Shown: positions 1 to 12,344 of the stretch, one piece after another
How the letters are laid out: each line of letters opens with the position of its first letter
Numbering within the stretch: the stretch's first letter is position 1
NCBI GenBank assembly: GCA_039654915.1
Contig: CM077597.1
Coordinates: 85,314,001-85,378,000 of the forward strand
Source: Aquilaria yunnanensis
Taxonomy: Eukaryota; Streptophyta; Magnoliopsida; Malvales; Thymelaeaceae
Direction: 5' to 3'
DNA length: 64,000 nt
Program-made: the position numbers and the translations under genes
The notes under the pieces: model-generated
Told to the model about the DNA's origin: nothing
The model's database searches: none
The model's input: only the letters and a program-made list of their open reading frames with translations

Positions 1-3000
1 TCGTGGTACATCTTGGTGCTCCCAAGGTGGATAGTCAATCGAGATGCATATGCCGTCAATAAAACATCATACTTCACCTCATTTCCTTAGGGAACAACTA
101 ATTGGTTTCAAAATTTTAGGGTACCATCGACATCCACACTGAATCCTTTTTGCCCTAGAACTGATCATTCTTGGCATTGTGGATCCTCTTTTTGAGCCAT
201 GTTAACCTTTGCTACAAGTGTGGGCTCTATATGCAAACTAGTCATAAAAACCTGAGGCCCTTCCACTTGTGCACCTAAGCTCATGTGACTAAACTTCTCT
301 AGTAGTTTCCACTCAGAAACCACCTAAGTATTCAGTTTAGCACCTATTTTTCTACTTAAAGCATCAGCCACCAGGTTAGCCTTACCTGGGTGATGCTAAT
401 TAGTGCAATTATAATCAGATAGATACTTAACCCAATGACGCTGTCGATTATTGAGTTCCCTCTGTGACAATAAATACTATAGGCTTTTTTAGTCAATAAA
501 CCTCAAACTCTTCTTTATACAAATAATGTCGCCAAAGCTTTAACACATGTATGATAGCTACCAACTCTAGATTATGAGTCGGGTAATTTAGCTTATGAAG
601 CTTCAACTGCCTAAATCCAAAAGCAATCAACTTCCCCACCAGCATCAATACATAGCCCAAGCCCCTGATGTGATGCGTCTGTATAAACTGCAAAGTGACT
701 TCACCCATCAGGGAGAGTAAGAATAGGTGTAAAGACTAAACACTTCTTTAACTCTTAGAAACTATATTTGTGCTGCTTGCTCTACTAGAATGGTTGATCC
801 TTCTTAGTCAGTTAGGTCAAGGGGCATGCTAGGTTCGAATAACCTTCCACAAAATGTCTACAGTAACCAGCCAAGCCCAAGAAACTCCAAGTCTCAAACA
901 TGGTCTTTGGCTGTTGCCTATTCATAACCCCTTCAACCTTACTAGGATCCACTAAAATTTCTTCCTTAGTTACCACATGGCATAAAAGGTGACATTGTCT
1001 GACCAAAACTCACACTTACTTAGCTTTGCATACAACTTATGTTCCTTCAACATTTGAAGTACAATCCCCAAATGTTCTCTATGGCTTTCAACATATGATG
1101 AGTAAATCCAAATATTATCTATGAAAATGATGACAAATTGATATAAGTATGGTTAGAACACCCTATTCATTAGGCTTATGAAATTTGTAGGTGCATTCGT
1201 TAACCCAAAGGGCATCACTAAAAACTCATAATGCCCATAACGGATCCTAAATGTCATCTTTGGCATATTTTTCTCTTTGATTTTCAGTTGATAGTACCCA
1301 GACCTCAAATCGATCGTAGAGAACACTAATGATCCCTTAGCTGATTAAACAAGTTATCAATTCGAGGTAAAGGGTACTTGTTCCTTATCATCACCAAATT
1401 CAGCTGTCGATAATTAATGAACATCCTCACGCTACCATCTTTCTTCTTCATGAATAAAATAGGAGCACCCCAAGGTGAAGTACTTGTACATATGAACCTC
1501 TTTCTAAGTAGCTATTATAATTGACATTTTAGTTTCACCATTTTTAATGGAGCCATACGATGGGTGCATGAGAGATAGGATACATTCTTGGCAATAAATC
1601 GATGGTGATAGGTGGCATTCCAAGCAACTCCTCTGGAAACACTTTTGGAAATTCTTCCATAATGGGGATACCCACTACTGATTTAGGCTTATTTAACTCT
1701 GTATGAATAAGCTAAATAACCAACACAGCGCTGATGGAGATATTTTTCATCTTGTAAAAGATTAAGATCAGAGTAGTGCTCTTTCTATCCCCCAACAAAC
1801 TGTGTTTTTGACCCATCAGGTAAGGATAAGGTAAATAGCTTTTAGTAGCAATTCACATTAGCATGATGCTAATGAAGCCAATCCATGCCCAACATACAAT
1901 CAAATTTAGATATCCCAAGCACAAAAGGGTCAATGTCTAGAACACGTCCTCTGACAAAAATCAAGCAAGATTGAAGTACATGCATAGAATTCATACTAGT
2001 GTCTGATGGGGTAGAGACCATTAGTATGAAAGGAAGCTCTTTGAGAGGCACGCCTAACTACTCATCTAGTTTAAGACATATAAAGGAATGTTTAGATCTC
2101 GAGTCTATAAGAACTTTAAAAGGAAACCCAGAAATAGAAATAGTACCTATGATCAATTCAAACAATTACTAACCTAATCATGACACTACTGTGAACATGA
2201 AATTAAAGGCTATAATTATTAATGTACCTTGCACTATTCCCGGGGCATCGCCTACCTCTTCGACTATCACTGCATAAACACGTCCTGCCACATGAGGTTT
2301 CTTTGTTGGTGGTCCTACTAATGTTGTTGGTGGAGCGTGTGCTACTAGTAGAACATCCTTTTTAGGACATTGCTTGGATAGATGTCCTACCTTTTCGTAG
2401 TAGAAACAGGTCACACACCGTCCTTCCATTGGGTAAAAGAAACAATAAGTCTGGTATCTAGGGTTTCCCTGGCCTTGAACAACTGGTCTCATTTTATGTT
2501 TTCTTACCCCATTAAGTTGTGGTCGAGTAGCTTTACTGTTGATTGGCTATCATCGGCCAAGTTTTCTTCACCCCTGAACAAGTATCAGTTGTGCTAAAAG
2601 GCAGAAATTGCCTACATGTGTAGGTCATGATGGTATACGACCATGGCTCAAGTCAATAGGTCTAGCTAATTGTATGTTTTTCATCCTTGCCTTACCCCTT
2701 TGAGCTAAGGATACCGCCTTCTTAAAGGTATCAATCTTCTGTATAATTAGCTTAACTACTAGCTTATCACACAAACCATTAACATACCTCTTGATTTTCC
2801 TTGGTTCATGTGTCACAATGTGCGTAGCATAGAGGGCTAAGGCATTAAATTTAGTTAAGTGCTGATCTATTGTCATCCTCCCCTATACTAGTGCAAGAAA
2901 CTCCTACTCATTCCCATCCCTCATGGCCTCAAAGAAATATCGACCAAAGAAAGTTTGCATGAAAGTCTCCCAAGTGATATATCTACCCCTAGTCCTCAGA

Positions 3001-3369
3001 GCCCTTAGTTGAGTGGCCTCCCACCATGTCTGTGCCTCCCCAATCAAGCTAAAGATAGCTAAATCCACCTTTTCCTTATTTGGAATTCTCAAATCTAAAT
3101 GTGTCCTCAGCATACATACCAGTTAGCCTCTTGAATCGTTCAAGGAGATTGGCCTTGTGCTGACATTTGGCTAGGGCATGAGGCTACTACTCCCTTTCAT
3201 TCAAATTCTAAAAGTATTAGCCTAAAGCAATAACTGTCTGATCCAATGGATCATCAATGGCCTGCTAACCAAGATTCTGGGCTTGTTGCCCATGATTTAG
3301 CATGTCCTGTCCATGCACTAGAGCATGCTGACCTTGACCCTGTGGAGGTCATACGAGCTTACGGCTCAT
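1..3369 (-). pseudogene. Decayed gag-pol of a Ty3/gypsy chromovirus (family A, copy 1)
   Basis: Read on the minus strand, this is a broken gag-pol of the same family as the copies near 40.2-43.0 kb and 49.6-53.9 kb. Gag begins near 3369. Gag matrix pieces lie at 2904-3113 and 2625-2876, and the zinc-knuckle region at 2178-2492. The knuckle reads CFYY where CxxC is expected, so its second Cys is lost. Protease pieces follow at 1869-2051, with the Gly-Met-Asp-Trp-Leu motif typical of the end of the domain. RT remnants cover about 1000-1560, an RT/RNase H connection (SFLGLAGY) lies at 812-1006, and RNase H at 493-708. The window edge cuts the integrase zinc-binding region. Many stops and frameshifts show that it is non-functional. 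Family assignment is firm because it aligns step by step with the other two copies. Confidence 0.93.
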
Positions 3370-3712
3370 CCTGTGTAGTTTGTCCAAAACCCAAGGCAGG
3401 ATACTCATGTGGGCCATGACCTAAAAAAGGAAAGGTTTAGTCCAGAAGAGTTAAACAACTTTGGAAGTAACTTTTAACTTATAACATTAGGTGAGGCTTT
3501 AGCTAACTCTTATCTCATTTTAGGCGTTAAACTAATTGGTATATTGTTTTACAAGTGCTATTATTGAAAGCCAAGTTGTTAACTTTTGTTTCTAACATTG
3601 CTAACACATTATGCTTAACTATGAAAAACTTTTCACAACCTACCCAAGGTCTCTAAGTAAGGCAAATAAACAAGAAGCATACTTACTGAGTGAGGTCACT
3701 GCCTTCATCGAA

Positions 3713-3731
3713 TTTGGCTCTAATACCAAAC
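3713..3731 (-). other. Primer binding site of gypsy copy 1
   Basis: The minus strand reads TTTGGTATTAGAGCC directly inside the LTR end. This matches the initiator-methionine tRNA 3' end used by many plant gypsy elements, with one change from TGGTATCAGAGCC. It fixes the inner boundary of the 5' LTR and the orientation of the element. Confidence 0.85.
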
Positions 3732-6700
3732 TGTAACACCCATAGTTTTAGAAATCTTAATTTTGGAAAATATCTTAATTTCCTAGAGTTATTAAACAAT
3801 CAATTAAAAGTAATTTATAAAATATGAGGTAAAACATTTTCTTTTAATGTATTTTCCAAATAATAAGAAACTAAATTAGAGTAATTAAATGAAAATCCCA
3901 AGAAACCTAACATACAAATAATGTGCTCTTTTAAACAAAACATTTGTTTTTTAAAAAATAAAATAACATAAAGTAGAAATCTTGTCCTAGCCAGTATTTC
4001 GAGACTGCAGCATACCTTCACTTAGTCTGCTCTACATCCTAAATCTCATTAAATGGTTCAGTATATTTCATCTCTTCAAAATACTCACCTAAGGAAACAT
4101 GTTAGAAAAAGGGTTGAGCATCACTCGCTTAGTAAGGGGGAAGCATCAGGCTGATCATGTGGGTCTTAATATTCCCTCCATAAACAACAAACAAATAACA
4201 AACTTCAAGTTATAGTAATTTAACCAAAGAGCAATTTAATACATGTCATAGCAACAACATTAAAGTCCTACTAGCATGCTTAAACTAATATGCATCTGCA
4301 AAATTCCTTTTACCGATTAAATCATATTTTATTGATCAATCATCTAATCTAATACTTGAATGTCATCAGACGAACCTAGGGTGGTGAGTGTATACATCAC
4401 GCACTATCAGGATAACTCTTAAGCAGTGCCACTAAGGATGCCACCAAGTTAGAGCCTATCAGGATATCTACGTCAAGGTAGAGCCTTTTGTGATACCAGC
4501 CATAAGCGTGGTCCCCTACCACCTATGGTCTGGCAGTGTACAACTTATATCTATATGGTCCATATCAATATCGAGTCATGACTAAGGATGGTCCACTGCC
4601 ACCCTAACATGCCTCTAGCGTTCAAATCATCCATTTTGAACCTCTCTTCTAAATTTATGACTCGTCAGGTCATGCAGATATGGTCTATCACCAACTTTGC
4701 ATGCCCCGTGTTTTATCTTACTTTTCAAATATTTTACTTAATGCAATCTTATGTATGAAAAACATCAATCATATGCAATAGCCAATTGATGCATGACCAA
4801 AGCTCATTTTATTTTAGCCATTTTCAGTTGAGTGTCGTGATTCTAGTGCATCTTATTTCTTTTATCTTGTTATATTAGCTTGCTGTTATATGATGATATG
4901 ACAATCAATTATATCTTCTTAAGTGTGTTTATGATGAATGTTCTTCTCATCTTTCGTGAGCATTTATGCTCTTGATGCTTTATTTACCGGCTTATAGTAA
5001 TTTATTACAGCTCTAACATGCCACTAACAGTTTCTCTCAATCTCATCACGTTGCTAATGAGCTTGTCAGCCCTAAGCATGGTATTAGAGGTGTTTGTCTT
5101 ATTAGAACTAAACATGGTACTAGCAGGTTTATTCAAATGATCCTAACATACTGCTAACTTAATTCTTGTTACGAATGGTCTTAGCATGATACTAGTGCCA
5201 AACATACATCATATATCACATCATTACAACCATGCAACCAACCAACCAAAATTACATCTCAATATAAGAGAACAAAAATAAAATAAATAAAATAAAATTT
5301 CTTGTAGAACTAATTAATTACCCTACCCATGTTTCCCACGCATTTAAATATTGCATTTAACCCAATTTCTTACTTAAAATTTATTGTTTGAACTGATGCT
5401 TATTTTAGGCCTAAGAGGGCCTATGAGAACTAACCTGCTATTTCCCCTCACCTAGTACGAAATAACACGGCAAAATGGGGCGGTTTCCTAAAATAGTCCT
5501 GCAAAATGTTAGTAAGGTAGAAAATTAGATAATATGCTAAAATTTAAAAATTTCCTAAATGGCATTTGGAAGGGTCACATTCTTGACATCTAGGCTGAAA
5601 TTTTAGCTAGTGGGAAAAAAAGGGCTTCAGGGTGTCTCCGGTGGCCTCGTGCCTATTCAGGATTGTGTCGGGTGCCTTTTTAATATTGATCCTAAAATTT
5701 CAGCAGCTAATTCGCTAAGTTATGTGCTCAATTAATGGTTGTAAAAATTGAACTTGGAAGGGAAAAATTTTATTTTGATTACCAATGTATTTTCGGGATT
5801 TCTAGCGTTCTGGGAGTCCAAAGAAGCGCTAAACCTGTTAGTAAGGATTTCCTAGGCTACTATAATAACTTGGAAAACAAAGAGAAATAACTTAACAAGG
5901 CTGTGAGATCCGAAATCTTTAGCAAAAAATAATTCCAAAAATGCTATAGCAGCTTACCAAGGCTCAGGTGTAAGTAAGGGTCTGATCGCATCGGTAATGG
6001 GTGGACAAACCTAGAATTTTGAATAATAAAAACCTAGCAAAAAAACATGGAACAAAAATAAGGTATTTAGGTGCTAGAAACAAAAATAAAAGTGTGACTT
6101 CAAATAGTTTAGACTCACACAAATAAATTCGGAATCACTAGTATGCGTAGGATCGCTTTTGGTGTCCGAATGTGATTTTCCATCAACTAAATAAACCTAG
6201 GCAATAATAGGAAATTAAATGACATTCATAATTGCTTGGATGATGGGGAAATAAAGCCCAAAGGGTTGGAGTTACAACAACTCAAAAAAAACACGATCAA
6301 GTCAGTAACGGAGCAGAGAGTGCGATGACGATGTATTGGTGTGATGTCTTTTTGTCCACTTTAATGAGCAAGACCATGAACAATGGAGGAATGGTGAGGC
6401 TATCTAATTGAAAAAAAAAAAAAAGAATAGGAGAGCAAAATGTGGCCATGGCTAGAAGAAAGTGGAAAGTATGGCAAATTGAAAAATGGCAGCCATGGCT
6501 ATAAGTTTTGTTGTTGTGGTGGTTATGTGAAGGAAAAAAATTAGAGAAGAGAAGGAATTAGCCTAGGTCTAGTTCCTACATAAATTTGGGCTCTTGGCTA
6601 TGTAGGAACATGGGGAAAAAATGAAAAGGAAGGAAAATGAATAAGGGCAAGATAATATTCAATGTGATTTAACTAAAGAAAATAGAGACAAGGAGATAAT

Positions 6701-7180
6701 AAATTAATTTTTCAATTTCAATATTCTTGAGGTGTTGTGGTTGTGTGTTTTGTAAATTAGAGATTAGGGTTAGTTAAGAAATTATTCTATACAACAAAAG
6801 CACGAACCTGGTTTAAACTGTGCACACGTAGGCCAAATTAATAGAACCTAAGCAAACAAATTCAGAATTGAATGAGACAGATTTCTTTTGACTTATTTTG
6901 GCAAAAAAAATCCAACGGCACTATCAAATTTTCCATTTGATGCTCAATTGGAAAAGCACAAAAATACCATTAGCTTAAAGAAGATGACTTTGAGCTTCCG
7001 GCTTGGAATTTAACTTAATAACCACTAAAGGAATTATCTAAGAATCATGATTCTTAGTATTACGTTGATTTTTTAAATTAATAGGTAAAATTATAAAAAT
7101 ACCCTTGAAGGTAAAATAGTAATTTTTACATTTAGGGTAATTTGGTAATTTTCTTTTTCTTAATTTCTAGGGTTATTACA
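3732..7180 (-). mobile_element. 5' LTR of gypsy family A, copy 1 (about 3.45 kb)
   Basis: On the minus strand the LTR starts TGTAATAACCCTAGAAATTAAG at 7180 and ends ...GGGTGTTACA at 3732. It is collinear with the family A LTRs at 43107-46457 and 53922-57310 and with the solo LTR split across 25403-38720. This copy is the most diverged and has lost most CpG-containing words still visible in the others. I found no host gene in it. The 3' LTR lies outside the window, so its target-site duplication cannot be checked. Confidence 0.92.
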
Positions 7181-7640
7181 TTTCTAAATACATATTATTA
7201 TTATGTCAATTAAACTAAGATCTTTTCTTAATAAGTTCCATACTATTAAATTTAAATTTCACACAAAGAAGAGAAAATTTGAAATTTTGGATAAGATATT
7301 AAAAGTATGAAGAAGAATTTTTATAAGTACTCTACTATCATAAACGAAAAAAATTCTATTATTTTCTTTTGCAACTAGTATTTCTTGTAGCCTATTCTGC
7401 ATCGTATTAATGTTATTATTTATAATAAATATAAATCAAATACAATAAGGAATCTTTTAAAGTAGATGGCAAACATGAGAATAGTTCTAAAGAAATATTA
7501 TAATAAAAAACTATGTAGAAATATAAAAGTGAAACTAATAAGAAATATATTATTTATTTTAAAAAAGACTACTAGAATTATAGTTATTTGAGTAAAAATC
7601 AAATACAATAAGCATTTCCTAGTTTTTATATATTCATGAC
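7181..7640 (+). repeat. Dispersed AT-rich repeat R1, copy 1 (partial)
   Basis: This sequence aligns with 49140-49210 plus 57685-58075 (same orientation) and with 38920-39130 (opposite orientation). Shared words include ATAAGTACTCTA and GAAACTAATAAGAAATATAT. The left part is cut by the gypsy LTR ending at 7180. No protein domain or terminal repeat is visible, so the class is unknown. Confidence 0.7.
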
Positions 7641-7699
7641 TGACTTAAACCCTTTATTATACTGTGACTAAAAGAAAACTAGAACGTGGAAATCGATTT

Positions 7700-7880
7700 A
7701 AGGAAGCTTGAAAGGTCCTAATTTGTCTGACTCAAGGCGTGAGGCACGAAACCGTTTGTCGTCGGGTGCCCGATAACCGGTTATTGTCTTCCAAGGGCCA
7801 TGAGTCACGGTTCGGTTTGTCTTTTGGGTGGGCAAAAAAGCCTATATAAGGCATCATTCATGCCCTGGATTTCCCACAGC
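7700..7880 (+). promoter_or_regulatory. Putative core and proximal promoter of the jasmonate-induced-protein-like gene
   Basis: A TATA box, CTATATAA, lies at 7842-7849, with a likely transcription start about 30 bases downstream. Upstream are a perfect 12-bp palindrome ATAACCGGTTAT at 7773-7784, which contains MYB-type AACCG words on both strands, and TGAGTCA at 7801-7807, a bZIP/GCN4-like word. The block is visibly GC-richer than the flanking AT-rich DNA. The motifs are seen directly; their use by this gene is inferred from position. Confidence 0.5.
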
Positions 7881-7896
7881 CATCCCAATCTCATCG

Positions 7897-8855
7897 GTAA
7901 TATCTCTTACTATTCCTTGTTACATTATTATTTCCTTTCGTCCTTTGGTTTTCTTTGAAACTTCAAATAACTCCTAACATTTATGATCAATTTTAGATTA
8001 CTTTATATTTTATGTTCTTTTTATATCCTGTAAAACCCATGCGACACAAAAAATATAGGAAAATCATATACCAAGAATCGTTCACGTTTTGAATTTCGTC
8101 ATGTGATATGTATATATGTTTTGTCATTCTATATACATACACATCTACTTTTTAATATTAGCTGTGGCACTTTCATAATGTTTAAATGGATATGAGATTT
8201 GGTTAAACGAAACCATGATAAAACATACCATTTATTATGTTCATGTGGCACAATATTCTTAATATTTCTATAAAAAATTGTCTTTTTCTTGTGACAAATT
8301 GACTAACTCAAAACTGATTTAATCTTCTAGATTCAAATGTTGGTAAAAGAATATATTTATATAATTTCCCTGCTCCCAAAATATTTTTAGAAAAATAACT
8401 CAAATAATTACATACAAAAAAGTGCATGACAAGGCTTTTCCCACCTCTCGGATTCAATTGATTGTGGGGATATTTAGTTATGGCTTGGTTTTGAAATAAC
8501 GTATAAAATTAAATTTAAATTTTAAAATAAATTATTAATAGTTGTAACAGTCTTTTCAAATTTTAATATTAAAAATTACAGTTAGATAACTTTTTCAACC
8601 TCTAAAGTTAAAGGCTGACAGTGTTCCCAAACAAAGTCTATGTTTATATGCATGTGGCATGGGTTTGTAGCCTTCTCCAAAATATGGTTTTCTCTGGTTC
8701 GGTTGTTGTTTTTTCTTTGTTTTCTTCTCTGTTTAGTGGACAGTTTGCTCATATAACTCTTCCATAGAGTTATGTTTGTACTTTTATTCTCATTTGAATA
8801 ATTTTTTTTGGCCGATGAAAAAAAAACACTATCAAGTACAGTTTTTCCTTTTCAG
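7897..8855 (+). other. Probable leader (5'-UTR) intron of the jasmonate-induced-protein-like gene
   Basis: The sequence CATCG/GTAATAT at 7896/7897 looks like a splice donor just downstream of the expected transcription start. A pyrimidine-rich tract ending TTTTCCTTTTCAG at 8855 looks like an acceptor 24 bases before the ATG at 8880. Joined, they give a leader of a few dozen bases. Long 5'-UTR introns are common in plant genes. Only sequence signals support this one. Confidence 0.45.
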
Positions 8856-8879
8856 GTACAACTTAAAGGAAGCTGAAAG

Positions 8880-9829
8880 ATGTCGTGCACCGTATTGGGC
8901 ACCCCGATCATGAGCTCGGCAAAGAGCGTGAAGCCCCAATTCGCAGGATGGAAGAGTAAATCTGGGGCAGCATCGGCCGCGGTGGCTTTGGGAATGGCTA
9001 TGAAGCACAACAACCACGCAAGCCGCCGGCTGAAGGTCATGGCAGTAGCCGTCTCCGACAACGTCGCCGTGGCTCAGCCTCCCAAACCAACCCCAATAAA
9101 ACCGCTTCCCATCCCTTACACAATAACGCTAGAAGACATGCAAGCGCTGGAGGCTCAGAAGCATGGAGAGAACACCTATGTCCTGCTCAGGAATGATCTA
9201 GGCTTCAAACTCGAATATGTTCGGAACCTTGATTTTTACGGCGCTGAGTATATCGGCCTGCCCTTCCCCATGGTGATTGAGAATGGTGAGGTGGCTTCTT
9301 TCTTACACCAAACCGAGGACAAGTGCGGTTGCGCTTGCGATTTGCCGACAGAACCCACTGGCTTGATCTCGGTCGGGTATGTAATATACAAGGGCTACTC
9401 CGTGGACACCAATTTAACCTACTACTTCGGCCTCGGTTGGATCAATGGCAACCAGAAGGTGCACACGCATAGTCCTGAATGCTAACCGTTATGCACACAC
9501 ATATTAACTAATGTAACAGGTTTTTTATTTCTCTACTACTAACTCTGCTTCAAACTACACATGTCCAGTTGGTTTTCGCAGAGTTCCTCAGTTCTGGGTG
9601 TGAAAGTGCAGATGAAAAAATCGAACAAGAAATCTACAGTAAACTGAAGAAGTGCTCGAAGCTGACGGCTTGTGAATCTATTCCATTCAGGGAGGGTGAG
9701 ACTCTACTTTTCAAGGCAAAGTGGGACGCCGGTGAGAGCGTATTCCAGAGAACTTGCATTACCGCGCACTTCAAGCGCCAGCTTGCTAAAGGTCCCCATT
9801 ATCATCCCGTACCCCTTCTTGATGTGTAA
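8880..9829 (+). CDS. 23 kDa jasmonate-induced protein-like gene, two coding exons
   Basis: Best model: exon 1 at 8880-9458 and exon 2 at 9584-9829, about 274 residues. The N-terminus carries VLGTPI, resembling the V-F-G-T-P-I start of the JIP23 family. An Ala-rich stretch near residues 30-45 and a basic/Pro-rich linker follow. A core at about residues 100-190 includes NDLGFKLEYV, FYGAEYIGLPFPMVIENG and SVGYVIYKG, matching the family's beta-rich core. Exon 2 adds an acidic/Lys-rich helix with KLKKCSK. Without splicing the first frame stops at 9483 (201 residues). Codon use is GC-richer than the surroundings and the frame is clean. Family members accumulate after jasmonate or stress, but their biochemical role is unclear. 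The assignment rests on remembered family pattern, so it is moderate. No other host gene is nearby. Confidence 0.6.
9459..9583 (+). other. Predicted coding intron
   Basis: The donor AAG/GTGCAC at 9458/9459 keeps phase 0. The in-frame acceptor is the AG at 9582-9583 within TTTTCGCAGAG. Choosing the upstream CAG at 9581 would shift the frame. The intron contains in-frame stops and a T-rich 3' half. The donor is weaker than the plant consensus, so exact borders are uncertain. Confidence 0.5.
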
Positions 9830-9840
9830 TTCTATGTTGG

Positions 9841-9990
9841 CCCTGGGGATGCATAAAGTCGGGAGATTTAAATAAAAGTGGACCCAAGTATGATCAACCC
9901 ATCTCTTGTCTTGTGGTCCATCATGTTTGTGTTTGTTTGAATAAATCAATGTTGCCCATCACTATTGCTATTTAAGGATAGCGACTATGG
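9841..9990 (+). repeat. 3'-UTR-like segment, copy 1 of a direct repeat
   Basis: This segment (AGTCGGGAGATTTAAATAAAAG, then TTGTCTTGTG, CATGTTTGTGTTTG, GAATAAAT and ATGTTGCCCAT) is repeated in the same order at about 12345-12570. The CACTA element at 10173-12234 lies between the copies. Confidence 0.75.
9940..9945 (+). terminator. Putative polyadenylation signal AATAAA
   Basis: AATAAA lies 111 bases after the predicted stop codon of the jasmonate-induced-protein-like gene, inside the 3'-UTR-like sequence. Its position is normal for a plant gene. The same hexamer in the same local context recurs near 12427 in the duplicated 3' segment. Confidence 0.5.
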
Positions 9991-10172
9991 ATTAATGGTG
10001 CATCACTATGACTTTTTTTTCTCGTTGCGATTTTGACGTAAATGTAAACCACCATACTCTGCACACTTACAATGACAAATTTGCATGTTTATGGATATGT
10101 ACACAAAGTGGCCTAGCTACCCCTGAACATAGTTATCTGAAGCTAAGGTAAAACTGCCAAAAATACAATATT

Positions 10173-11678
10173 CACTACAAGGATGAGGACTATTTGCTAC
10201 GAAAATTTCCTACAAAAAAAAGCGTAGGAAAATTATGCGCAGGAAAACTGTCGGACAAAATCTTATGTCCGATACTTTTGAGTCAATAAATTTCTGACAC
10301 AAAAAAGCATAGGATAAATGTCAGAGTAAGATGGCGGGAAATAATGACGCCAAGTAGTCTGACGATTTTGAGGCGAATTGGACCACATATGTAGGAAAAG
10401 CGTCGGACACGTTATCCGACGCTTTTCCTACAGTTTATAGTCCTACGGTTTTGAGACAAAAAGTATCCGACGCTTTTCCTTCATTTTTTTTTCCTATGGT
10501 TTTGAGACAAAAAAATAGTGAGTGTCTTAAAAATGTAGGAATTTTAATCCTGCAATTTTCCTACAGTTTCTTTTTCCTACATTTTTTTGACGTTAGTTAC
10601 TACAACTTTCCTACATTATTCTTGCAGTTTAACTTTTCATATATATCTACGATATTGCTACAAATTTTGGCTATAAATACCTCCCCCCTTCTCTTCTCCA
10701 ACTCGTCCTAGCAACAATTTCTACATCAAATTTCACTTGCGCTTCAACATCTTCTTCAGCTCAATAAAGGTATTTATATGTGGGAAAACAAAAGATAACT
10801 CCAATTCTCGCCTTTCGCTTCAGGAGTTAAAAAATATGTGGCGTGATCTACATTTACGAAATAGGGTAGCGCGTTGTCCGACGTTTTTGAGTCAATATCT
10901 AAAAAATCGTAGGAAATATGTAGGACCATAATGACCTAGGGTAGCGCATTATCCGACGGTTTTGAGTCAATATTTTAGTTAAGTAGTAAAACTGTAGAAA
11001 AATTAGATGTCATAAAAGCATAGGATTTAAGTAGCAAAACCGTAGGTGGTTCGTTGAAACAAACGCGGGAAACCAATTACTAGCGGGAAATTCCAAAATT
11101 TGGTTTCCTACGCTTTTCATGCATTTTATATTTTTAGTAGAAAAACCGTAGGAAGCATTGCTACGGTTTTCCTACATTTTTAAAAAAAGTCAAGTTGGTA
11201 GCTAAATCGATGGACTTTCTCTTTAAATTCGTGGGAGTTCTTTAGTTTTCACCACTTCATTCCTTCGTTTCTGCGACAAACTCTTCCAAACCCACTCCCC
11301 AAATCTCCCCTAGAGCTATTTAAACTAGGTAATTTTTATTTTTAAGTAATTTTTCATATATAATTAATGTTTGTTATTACATATAGTTGTTGTTTACATA
11401 TATATATAATGCATGTATTGAAGGTTAAATTTTAAGAAGTTAGTTTTTATATTATATGTTTTAGGTAATGTTATATATGGTGTTAGTAATGAATATGTAT
11501 GTGGTTAGTTATATGGTGTTAGTAATTAATATGTATGTGGTTAGGGACAACAATAATTTTTTATGTAATAATGGTTACTTTTATTTGTACTACAGCATGT
11601 TACTATATATGTGGTTAATATAAAAAACTGTTAGTTCAATAATGTTAGAGTAATATTGTTAGCACTTTGATCAATTGT

Positions 11679-11717
<39 letters not shown>

Positions 11718-11722
11718 GAATA

Positions 11723-11784
<62 letters not shown>

Positions 11785-12234
11785 TTGTGTTTTATTATTA
11801 TTATTAAATAATGCAATATAATATGTTTTTATTTTGTATATAAATTAATTTACTAAAATCTTTAAATTGTCACAAAATCGTAGGAGATATATTAATGACA
11901 GAAAATCGTAGGAGATATTAAAGTCATAAAAACTTAGAATATATTAAAGTCACAAAACCGTCTTAAATAATGGGGACCACGGGCGTCATAAAACCGTCTT
12001 AAATAATGGGCGTCATAAAAGCGTAGGAATTAATGCATCTCAAAACCGTCGGATATAATGGAGACCACAGGCATCATAAAAGCATAGAACCATTTTACGT
12101 TTATCCGACGGTTTTTATTTCCGACACTACTTTTTCCTACGGTTTTGTCCGACGATTTTAATTGTAGGAAATAACCATTTCATACGGTTTCCCTACATTT
12201 TTTCCCGTCTCAAATGCCTTGTTTTCTTGTAGTG
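10173..12234. mobile_element. Non-autonomous CACTA (En/Spm, CMC) DNA transposon
   Basis: The element begins CACTACAAG and ends CTTGTAGTG, perfect inverted termini of the CACTA superfamily. It is flanked by the expected 3-bp duplication, ATT, at 10170-10172 and 12235-12237. Both subterminal regions are packed with copies, in both orientations, of words such as TCCGACG, CCTACGGTTTTG and GTAGGAAAAGCG. These resemble the subterminal repeats bound by CACTA accessory proteins. No transposase domain is visible in about 2.06 kb, so mobility would need a partner element. The open frames inside at 10451-10931 are built from the subterminal repeats and are not credible genes. Confidence 0.93.
11683..11785. 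repeat. Imperfect (AAT)n microsatellite inside the CACTA element
   Basis: About 100 bases of nearly pure ATA/TAA triplets, interrupted once by ACAGAATAGTAAT. It creates a meaningless Leu/Tyr-rich reading frame on the minus strand. Confidence 0.95.
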
Positions 12235-12344
12235 ATTCACAATGTATTCCATAATATATCCTAATATCCCCCTTAGGTTGGAGCATACTGATTCTAGATG
12301 CTCAACTTGTGAAGGAAATAATCAAACTGTTTCCTTCCCAAAGC

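Noticed and set aside
9569..9875. Two overlapping plus-strand frames after the jasmonate-like gene as separate genes
   Set aside because: One (9569-9829) fits as the second exon, in phase with a splice acceptor. The other (9672-9875) is its shadow in another frame.
11631..11816. A minus-strand poly-Leu/Tyr frame
   Set aside because: Artefact of the (AAT)n microsatellite inside the CACTA element.
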